The notes under the pieces are model-generated. The model was given only the letters and a program-made list of their open reading frames with translations, made no database searches and had not been told where the DNA came from. From DASZVN01 sp035547055 (GTDB lineage Bacteria > Pseudomonadota > Alphaproteobacteria > Rhizobiales > Methylopilaceae): 30,167 bases of DNA. The position numbers and the translations under genes are program-made. Shown piece by piece: positions 16,431 to 22,636 of the stretch. The stretch covers positions 1 through 30,167 of the forward strand of contig DASZVN010000107.1 of assembly GCA_035547055.1 (NCBI GenBank), given 5' to 3'. The stretch's first letter is position 1. Each line of letters opens with the position of its first letter.

Positions 16431-17306
16431 TCAGCCGCGGCCCTGGACGCCGAGAAGGCCATGGGGCCGGACCAGCAGCACCAGGGTCATCGCGGCGAAC
16501 AGCATGACATAGGCGTAGGCGGGGTCGATCATCGAGGTGATGCTCACGATCTCGCCGGCGATCAGCCCGCCCAGCACCGCGCCGGGGAACGAGCCGACCC
16601 CGCCGATGACCACGACGACGAAGGTCTGCACCAGGATCGCCTCGCCCATGTCGGGCGTGAGCGACACCACCGGCGCGTTGACGATGCCGGCGAAGCCGGC
16701 GGCGGCGGCGCCGATGCCGAACACCAGCATGAAGACGCGGTAGACGTTGATGCCGAGGATGTCGACCATGGTCGAGTCCTCGATCCCGGCGCGCACGATC
16801 ATGCCGATGCGGGTGCGGTAGAGCATGAAATAGAGCGCGAGCAGGGCGACCGCGACGATGCCGACCACCGCCAGGCGATAGGTCGGATAGAACATGAAGC
16901 CGAGCGGCGTGATGCCGAGGAGCCCGGGCGGCGGCGGCACCACCTTGGACAGGCTCGAGAAGAAGAAGCGCACGATCTCGACGAAGACGATGCCGAGCCC
17001 GAACGTCACGAGGAGCTGGTCCTCGTCGGGGCGGCCATAGAAATGGCGGATGATGAGGCGCTCCATCACCACGCCGACGACGGCGACGAACAGCGTCCCG
17101 CACACCACCGCGACGATGAAGGAGTGGGTGTAGGTATAGGCGACGTAGCCGGCATAGCCGCCGAGCATGAACATCGCGCCGTGCGCGAGGTTGAGGATCC
17201 CGAGGGTGCCGTAGATGATCGTCAGGCCGGAGGAGATCAGCGCCAGCAGGGCGCCGAGCACCAGCCCGTTGAACATCTGCGAAACGAAATTGACCCAGGT
17301 GAACAA
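16431..17306 (-). CDS. livH: Branched-chain amino acid-type ABC transporter permease (LivH family)
   Basis: 291 residues with about eight membrane segments. Landmarks are LALISSGLTIIYGTLGILNLAHGAMFMLG near the N-terminus, given here in outline, then FVVVVIGGVGSFPGAVLGG near residue 220 and RPHGLLG at the end. The start is uncertain: a TTG at 17306 has GAGG six bases upstream, while an in-frame ATG at 17276 (MFNGLVLG) has no clear ribosome site but fits many homologues. It is the membrane partner of the LivM half of the fused protein. A palindromic repeat separates it from the binding-protein gene. Confidence 0.92.
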   Translation of the reverse strand: MFTWVNFVSQMFNGLVLGALLALISSGLTIIYGTLGILNLAHGAMFMLGGYAGYVAYTYTHSFIVAVVCGTLFVAVVGVVMERLIIRHFYGRPDEDQLLVTFGLGIVFVEIVRFFFSSLSKVVPPPPGLLGITPLGFMFYPTYRLAVVGIVAVALLALYFMLYRTRIGMIVRAGIEDSTMVDILGINVYRVFMLVFGIGAAAAGFAGIVNAPVVSLTPDMGEAILVQTFVVVVIGGVGSFPGAVLGGLIAGEIVSITSMIDPAYAYVMLFAAMTLVLLVRPHGLLGVQGRG

Positions 17307-17360
17307 CGCGGGCCTCGCATGCGGACGGTGTCAGGCCGAAAGTCTACGAAGCCGGCCAGC

Positions 17361-17488
17361 CCCCGTCATGGCCGGACCGGCCATCCACGACTTCCTTCGG
17401 GCAGCGGCGCCGCCGATTCGTGGATGCCCGGCACGCAGACGAGTCCGCGCAACCTGCGCGGGCTTGGTCGCTTGCCGGGCATGACGGG
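17361..17488. repeat. Dispersed palindromic repeat, family B, composite copy
   Basis: About 128 bases between the binding-protein gene and livH. The outer arms are CCCCGTCATGGCC at the left and GGGCATGACGGG at the right. Inside are ATGGCCGG/CCGGCCAT and CCACGA/TCGTGG, plus GGATGCCCGGCA matched by TGCCGGGC. The words GTCATGGCC, GGCCATCCACGACTT and TCGTGGATG recur in the element at 30045-30082. It may form a hairpin in the transporter transcript and reduce expression downstream of the binding protein, as is known for such elements. Confidence 0.75.
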
Positions 17489-17509
17489 TGGTCGCTCGGG
17501 CTTCGATGC

Positions 17510-18865
17510 TCAGGTGTAGTCGCCGAGGTGGCAGCCGAAGGCGTCGGGCTTCTGCATCAGCCCTTCGCCGGGCACCACTTCGAGAACCTCCCAGAAGTCC
17601 TCGGGGTTCTTCATGTCGCTCGGCTTCTTGCCGCGCACGATGATGACCGGGCGGATGAGCTGGTGGTCCTCCGGCCGCCACTTCACCGGGCCGACCATCG
17701 ACTGCAGCTCGCGCGGCGACTCGTAGGACTTGATCACGTCCGGCGGGTAGAAGGTGCCGGCGTGCTCGACCGCCTCGGCCCACAGGGCGAAGCTCATGTA
17801 GGAGTTCTCGGCGCCCCATTCGGGCCGGTAGCCGAACTTCTTCTGGAAGGACTCGACGAACATCTTCGCCAGTGGGAACTTGTCCTCGAGGGTCCACCAG
17901 AAGTCCGTCGCGGCATAGACGCCGGCCGTGAGGTCGGGGCCGACATCCTTGGCGAGGAACGGGATCTGGTAGGGGATGACCAGCTTCATCCGCGGCAGGA
18001 TGCCGAACTGCTTGGCCTGCTGCGTCGACAGCACCGCGTCGTGGCCCCAGTTCACGTTGACCAGGAACTCGGCGTTGGTGTTGGCGATGTTGGTCAGATA
18101 GGAGCTGTAGTCCGGCGCGCCGAGCGGGGAGACCTGGTTGGTCACCATCTGCCAGCCGCCGTTCTTGATCAGGTAGTCGGAGACCGATTTCGTGACGGTG
18201 TGGCCGTAGGTGTAGTCCGGGGTCATGAAGGCGGCGCGGCGATTCTTGCCGAACGCCTTGATCAGCACCGGGCCGATCGCGTTGGCGGCGGTCTCGCCAT
18301 AGAAGTTCTGGCGGAAGCCGTAGCGCACGCAGTCCTTGCCGGTGGTGTCGTTCGAGCCGGAGATGGCGGCGGTGTAGAGGACCTTCTCGCGCTGGGCGAG
18401 CTTGTTCAGCGCCACGGCGACGGCCGATGAGGTCGAGCCGGTCATCAGCATGACCTTGTTCTCGCTGATGAAGCGCTGCTCGGCCTGGACCGCCTGGTTC
18501 GGCTTCGCGGCGGAGTCGGCGTAGACCAGCTTCACCTGCTTGCCGAGCACCCCCTTGGTGGTCTTGGGCGAGATCGCCTTGATGAGCGGATTGCCCTCGT
18601 TGATGTGCTCGACGGCGAGCTGCCAGCCCTTGAGCTCGTCGGCGCCCGATTCGGCGTAGGTGCCGGTCAGCGGCACCGCCGCGCCGAGGGTCACGCTGTC
18701 GCCCTGCACGCCGGCCGGCCAGGTGCCGAGCGGCGGATGATCGGCGGCGGCGGCCTGGCGCAGGTAGAGCGGCATCAGGCTCGCGCCGGCCACGCCGGCG
18801 CCGAGCTGGAGCAGGGTGCGGCGCGACAGGCCGGAATCCGGAGGCGTGTGGTTGTTCTTCGGCAT
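17510..18865 (-). CDS. Tat-exported ABC transporter substrate-binding protein (LivJ/K-like, type I)
   Basis: 451 residues from the ATG at 18865, chosen for GGGAGG seven bases upstream; an in-frame start at 18880 lacks this. The N-terminus has a twin-arginine signal (LSRRTLLQLGAG) followed by a hydrophobic stretch and an Ala-rich cleavage site, so it is exported folded. The mature region is a periplasmic-binding type I protein: VTLGAAVPLTGTYAESG near residue 65, VYADSAAKPNQAVQAEQ and STSSAVAVALNKLAQ follow. It is the binding component for the LivH/LivMG/LivF transporter encoded downstream. Ligand unknown. A promoter with a palindrome over its -35 box lies at 18938-18972. Confidence 0.92.
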   Translation of the reverse strand: MPKNNHTPPDSGLSRRTLLQLGAGVAGASLMPLYLRQAAAADHPPLGTWPAGVQGDSVTLGAAVPLTGTYAESGADELKGWQLAVEHINEGNPLIKAISPKTTKGVLGKQVKLVYADSAAKPNQAVQAEQRFISENKVMLMTGSTSSAVAVALNKLAQREKVLYTAAISGSNDTTGKDCVRYGFRQNFYGETAANAIGPVLIKAFGKNRRAAFMTPDYTYGHTVTKSVSDYLIKNGGWQMVTNQVSPLGAPDYSSYLTNIANTNAEFLVNVNWGHDAVLSTQQAKQFGILPRMKLVIPYQIPFLAKDVGPDLTAGVYAATDFWWTLEDKFPLAKMFVESFQKKFGYRPEWGAENSYMSFALWAEAVEHAGTFYPPDVIKSYESPRELQSMVGPVKWRPEDHQLIRPVIIVRGKKPSDMKNPEDFWEVLEVVPGEGLMQKPDAFGCHLGDYT

Positions 18866-19213
18866 CGTGGAACCTCCCAAGGGCGACCTTATCGACGGCC
18901 GCGCCGTTGCAGGCGCGAACCGCCTGCGGAAGGCCCTAGTGTACGAGCAGTTGCGGCGCTGGCAAGCGCTTGGGGGTCAAACGACTGCCATTTGCGCGAT
19001 GCGCTGCGCCGCGGCCGTCTCCGCCGCAGCTCCGGCCGCCACGCGCGATTTGAGGCCCGCTTCAGGAAGCACAGACGGATGACACCTGTGCGAAGGCGGG
19101 CAGGACGCAGCGGGAATGCTTGACAGGGCTTGGCCCGCGGCGGGGAATCCGAACCGTGCGTTGAGTCCACCGTTCCGGCCGGCGGCGCCCGCCGCCCTTT
19201 CCCGGGGGCCGCG
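18866..19213. other. Intergenic region between divergent binding-protein and lemA genes
   Basis: About 350 bases. The left part holds the leader, promoter and operator-like palindrome of the binding-protein gene. The right part, leading to lemA, has a TTGACA at 19120-19125 but only a weak -10 match (GGGAAT) 17 bases later. I see no coding frame that resembles a protein, and no RNA gene. Confidence 0.5.
18938..18972 (-). promoter_or_regulatory. Predicted promoter of the transporter operon with an overlapping palindrome
   Basis: On the minus strand: TTGCCA at 18965-18960, a 16-base spacer and TACACT at 18943-18938. The perfect 10-bp palindrome CAAGCGCTTG (18963-18972) overlaps the -35 box, where a bound regulator would block RNA polymerase. 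The leader would be about 65 bases. Confidence 0.45.
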
Positions 19214-19783
19214 ATGATCGTCGAATGGGTGGTGATCGCCGTCGTGGCGGCGGTCGTGCTGGCTGCGATCCTGATCTACAACCGCTTGGTCCGGCTGCGG
19301 AACTACGTCCGCGAGGGGTGGAGCGGCATCGACGTCCAGCTCAAGCTGCGGGCCGATCTCGTGCCCAACCTGGTCGCGGCGGTGAAGGGCTATGCCGCCC
19401 ACGAGCGCGGCGTGCTCGACGAGGTGACGGCCCAGCGCGGCGCGGTGCTCGCGGCGAAGGACGCCGGCACCGCGGCGTCGGCGAACGCCGGCCTGACCGG
19501 CGCGCTCGGCAAGCTGTTCGCGGTCGCCGAGGCCTATCCCCAGCTCAAGGCCGACGCCAATTTCCGCGAACTCCAGGAGCAGCTCGCCAAGATCGAGAAC
19601 GATCTCCAGGCAGCGCGCCGCTACTACAATGGCACCGCGCGCGACCTGAACAGCGCCATCCAGACCTTTCCCGACGTGCTGATCGCCGGCCCGCTCGGCT
19701 TCAAGGAGGCGCCGTTCTTCGCGCTCGACGACCCGGCCGACGCGGCGGTGCCGGCGGTGAGCTTCGGCGGAGCGGTGCCGTGA
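19214..19783 (+). CDS. lemA: LemA family membrane protein
   Basis: 189 residues. One N-terminal membrane helix (VVIAVVAAVVLAAILIYN, about 6-24) is followed by the long helical LemA domain. Family landmarks are YNRLVRLRNYVREGWSGIDVQL (about 22-43, given in outline), RADLVPNLVAAVKGYAAHE, and the YPQLKADANF / ARRYYNGTARDLN segments near residues 110-145. The ATG at 19214 with GGGGGCCGCG upstream is preferred over an upstream extension from 19130. LemA proteins are common partners of DUF2207 or TPM proteins, and a DUF2207 gene follows here. The molecular role is not established. Confidence 0.93.
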   Translation: MIVEWVVIAVVAAVVLAAILIYNRLVRLRNYVREGWSGIDVQLKLRADLVPNLVAAVKGYAAHERGVLDEVTAQRGAVLAAKDAGTAASANAGLTGALGKLFAVAEAYPQLKADANFRELQEQLAKIENDLQAARRYYNGTARDLNSAIQTFPDVLIAGPLGFKEAPFFALDDPADAAVPAVSFGGAVP

Positions 19784-19802
19784 GGCGGCTCGCAGCCCCG
19801 AT

Positions 19803-19895
19803 CGTCGTTGCGAGGAGCGCAGCGACGAAGCAATCCGGAGGCCGCCGTCGGGGTGGCCATTGCCCTGGATTGCTTGGCTTCGCTCGCAATGACGG
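19803..19895. repeat. Dispersed palindromic repeat, family A, copy 2, between lemA and the DUF2207 gene
   Basis: About 93 bases. The left arm is CGTCGTTGCGAGGAGCGCAG running to GCAATCC at about 19836; the right arm is GGATTGCTTGGC to CGCAATGACGG. It is the same family as 1095-1189. It is flanked by a 13-bp direct repeat, TGAGGCGGCTCGC, at 19781-19793 and 19901-19913, so the duplicated unit is exactly 120 bp. The right arm ends 4 bases before the likely DUF2207 start codon and supplies its G-rich leader. Confidence 0.9.
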
Positions 19896-19899
19896 GGGG

Positions 19900-21783
19900 A
19901 TGAGGCGGCTCGCGGGGCTGCTCTTGGCCGCGGCGCTCGTCTTCGCCGCGGGCGCGGCGCGGGCCGAGGAGCGCATCCTGAGCTTCGTCAGCGACGTCCA
20001 CGTGATGCGGAACGGCGATCTCGACGTGATCGAGACCATCCGCGTCGAGGCCGAGGGCCGGACCATCCGCCACGGCATCTTCCGCGACTTTCCGACGACC
20101 TACGCCGACAACCGCGGCGCCCGCCGGCGGGTGGGGTTCAAGGTGGAGGCGGTCCGGCGCGACGGCGCGGCCGAGCCCTACCAGACCGAGAACATCAGCG
20201 GCGGCGTCCGCATCCGCATCGGCCGCGCCGACGCGACCGTCCCGGTCGGGCCGCACACCTATGTCATCGTCTACCGGACGACGCGGCAGATCGGCTTCTT
20301 TCAGGACTTCGACGAGCTCTACTGGAACGCGACCGGTAACGCCTGGAACCTGCCGATCGACAGCGCCGTCGCCGCCATCGTCCTGCCCGAGAAGGTGCCC
20401 TTCCTCCGCTCGGCGATCTATACCGGGCCGCTCGGCGCCAGGGGCCGCGACGCCCAGGTGGTGCAGCAGGAGCCGGGCCGCATCGTCTTCCGCACCACGA
20501 AGCGGCTCCCGCCCTTCAGCGGCCTCACCGTCGCCGCCTCGTGGCGGAAAGGCGTCGTCACCGCGCCGACCGACGCCGAGGAAGCCGGCTTCTGGCTTCG
20601 CGACAACCTCCTGCCGATCGTCGCGATCCTCGGCGCCGTCCTCATCCTCGCATACTATCTCGTTGCCTGGATGAAGGTCGGGCGCGGGCCGCGGGCAGGC
20701 ACGCTGGTGCCGCTGTTCGAGCCGCCCGACGGGATGTCGGCGGCCGCGACGCGCTATGTCGCCGAGATGGGCTTCGACGACCGCACCTTCACTGCGGGCA
20801 TCCTCGACCTCGCGGTGAAGGGGCGGCTCAAGCTCCGCGACGTCGCCAGGCGCAAGACCGAGCTCGAAGCCGGCGACGGCGCGGCGCCGGCCGACCCCGC
20901 CGAGGAGGCGACGCTGGCTGCGCTGTTCGGCGTCGACCGCGCGCCGGTGGTGCTGGATCAGGCCAACCAGCGCATCCTCGCCAAGGCGCGCACGGCGCTG
21001 AAGAGCGGGCTGGAGGCGGCCTTCGGCGCGCGCCTGTTCACCGCTAATCTCCGCTGGTCGCTCGCCGGCGTCGCGCTCTGCGGCGTGCTGCTCTTGCTCG
21101 TCGTGGCGGCGGCGCTGATCGCGACCGGCGGCAGCGACGATGCGATCTCGGTGCTGTTCCCGGTGCCGGGCGTCGCGGTCGGCGCCGGCCTCTTCGCCCG
21201 CACCTTCGTGACCGAAGGCGCCGGCCGCTGGTTCGGCGGCATCTTCGGCCTGGTGTTCGGCGGCGTGTTCGCCGTCATCGGCTGGACGGCCGGCGCGGCC
21301 GCGGTCGGGTTGCTCGGCGCCTATTCGGTGATCGTCGCGACCGCGATCCTGAGCGCAGTCGCCGCGACCGCCTTCACCTGGATGAAGGCGCCGACCCGCG
21401 ATGGCCGCGCGGTGATGGACAAGATCGCCGGCTTCCGCCGCTATCTCGGCGTCGCCGAGGAACGCGAGCTCGAGGCGCTCCATCCGCCGGAGAAGACGCC
21501 GGAGCTGTTCGAGCGCTTCCTGCCCTACGCGATCGCGCTCGGCGTCGAGAACCATTGGGCCGAGCGCTTCGCCGTCGTGCTCGCCGCGGCGGCCGCGGCC
21601 GGCGCCACCAGCCCGGCCTGGTATCCCGGCCACACCGGCGGCTTCAGCAACCCCGTCTCGTTCGCGAGCTCGCTCGGCTCCGGCCTGACCGGAGCGATCG
21701 CGTCGGCCTCGGGCTCGTCCGGTTCGGGCGGCGGCGGCGGCTCCGGCGGTGGCGGCGGCGGTGGCGGGGGCGGCGGCTGGTAG
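19900..21783 (+). CDS. DUF2207 family membrane protein with a glycine-rich C-terminus
   Basis: 627 residues from the ATG at 19900, which begins a clean Sec signal peptide (about 1-22, ending ARA before EERI). Residues about 23-215 are the extracytoplasmic DUF2207 domain (LDVIETIRVEAEG, IRHGIFRDFPT, FQDFDELYWNATGNAWNLPI). Membrane segments lie near 238-256, 388-408, 445-465 and 470-492, and a cytoplasmic region carries ATRYVAEMGFDDRTFTAGILDLAVKG. The tail is Ser/Gly-rich, ending in a poly-Gly run and Trp, as in many homologues. An in-frame GTG at 19780 overlapping the lemA stop would add 40 repeat-encoded residues. It forms a probable operon with lemA; role unknown. Confidence 0.88.
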   Translation: MRRLAGLLLAAALVFAAGAARAEERILSFVSDVHVMRNGDLDVIETIRVEAEGRTIRHGIFRDFPTTYADNRGARRRVGFKVEAVRRDGAAEPYQTENISGGVRIRIGRADATVPVGPHTYVIVYRTTRQIGFFQDFDELYWNATGNAWNLPIDSAVAAIVLPEKVPFLRSAIYTGPLGARGRDAQVVQQEPGRIVFRTTKRLPPFSGLTVAASWRKGVVTAPTDAEEAGFWLRDNLLPIVAILGAVLILAYYLVAWMKVGRGPRAGTLVPLFEPPDGMSAAATRYVAEMGFDDRTFTAGILDLAVKGRLKLRDVARRKTELEAGDGAAPADPAEEATLAALFGVDRAPVVLDQANQRILAKARTALKSGLEAAFGARLFTANLRWSLAGVALCGVLLLLVVAAALIATGGSDDAISVLFPVPGVAVGAGLFARTFVTEGAGRWFGGIFGLVFGGVFAVIGWTAGAAAVGLLGAYSVIVATAILSAVAATAFTWMKAPTRDGRAVMDKIAGFRRYLGVAEERELEALHPPEKTPELFERFLPYAIALGVENHWAERFAVVLAAAAAAGATSPAWYPGHTGGFSNPVSFASSLGSGLTGAIASASGSSGSGGGGGSGGGGGGGGGGGW

Positions 21784-21789
21784 GCGGCG

Positions 21790-22557
21790 CTACAGCTCGA
21801 TCTCCACGGTGGCGCCGGGCTGCGGCAGCCGCAGCCGCCCGCCGAGCCCCAGCGTCTGGAACGCCTTCTCGAAGTCGGCGCTGTTCTGGCTGAAATGCGC
21901 CCAGCCGTCGTGGTGGAGCGGGACAATCGTCGCGCCGGGGAAATGGTGGGCGGTCTCGATGGCGTCGTTGGTATCCATCGTCAGGCGGAACGGGCCGCGG
22001 GTCTGCGCCGCGCCGGCGAAGGGCATCACCACCCCGGCCGCGAAGCGCCGCGCCACCTCGGCGACGCCGTCGTACCAGACCGTGTCGCCGGTGAGATAGA
22101 CCGGGCGCGCGCCCTCGAGGCTCAGCACGAAGCCGACCACCTCTCCGGCGATCGGCTCGATGCCGGCCGGGCCGTGGCGCGCGGGGGTCGCGGTCACGGT
22201 CAGGATGCGCCCGCCGGCGGCGGCGAGGGCGCGGCTTTCCCAGGGCGCGAGGCCGTCGGCGCCGCCGCCGAGGCGCTCGGCGCCGGCCCGGGTGGTGAAC
22301 ACCCGGCCGGCCTTGCCGAGCAGGGCGCGGCCGGCGGGATCGAGGTTGTCGGCGTGCTGGTCGTGGCTCAGCAGCACCGCGTCGATCGTCCCGAGGTCCG
22401 CGGCCGCCAGCGCCGGCCCGGCGAGCTTGGTCAGCGTGATCGCGCCGGAGGCATATTCGCCCGGCGGCTCGAAGGTCGGGTCGGTCAGGAAGCGGAGGCC
22501 GCCGAGCTCGATCAGCGCGGTCGGCCCGCCGATCAGCGTGATGGTGAGGCTCGCCAT
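21790..22557 (-). CDS. MBL-fold metal-dependent hydrolase (UlaG-like family)
   Basis: 255 residues of the metallo-beta-lactamase fold, cytoplasmic. GGPTALIELGGLRFLTDP opens the fold at about 10-27. The metal motif is LSHDQHADNLD (64-74), that is HxHxDN, with Asn in place of the last His of the usual HxHxDH, as seen in this subfamily. Further ligand regions are ATPARHGPAG, YLTGDTVWYD and VPLHHDGWAHF. The reaction and substrate are unknown. It lies 79 bases downstream of rne on the same strand, separated by a hairpin, and converges with the DUF2207 gene with 6 bases between them. Confidence 0.87.
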   Translation of the reverse strand: MASLTITLIGGPTALIELGGLRFLTDPTFEPPGEYASGAITLTKLAGPALAAADLGTIDAVLLSHDQHADNLDPAGRALLGKAGRVFTTRAGAERLGGGADGLAPWESRALAAAGGRILTVTATPARHGPAGIEPIAGEVVGFVLSLEGARPVYLTGDTVWYDGVAEVARRFAAGVVMPFAGAAQTRGPFRLTMDTNDAIETAHHFPGATIVPLHHDGWAHFSQNSADFEKAFQTLGLGGRLRLPQPGATVEIEL

Positions 22558-22572
22558 GGCGCATCTCTACGC

Positions 22573-22592
22573 CGCCCGGCGGATGCCGGGCG
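22573..22592 (-). terminator. Hairpin between rne and the MBL hydrolase gene
   Basis: A perfect 8-bp stem, CGCCCGGC with GCCGGGCG, around a 4-base loop, about 45 bases after the rne stop. It has no T-tract. It may end or trim the rne transcript. Confidence 0.45.
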
Positions 22593-22636
22593 ACGCTTGC
22601 GAACGCGCCCGGCAGGCCGTCGGTACGCGCAGGCGG

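Noticed and set aside
14676..17519. A 947-codon plus-strand frame across the Liv transporter genes
   Set aside because: It is antisense to three recognised transporter genes and its composition (Glu, Asp, His, Arg) is that of a reverse-strand shadow.
21720..21780. GGC-rich run at the end of the DUF2207 gene as a separate repeat element
   Set aside because: It encodes the Gly-rich C-terminal tail that is usual in this protein family.
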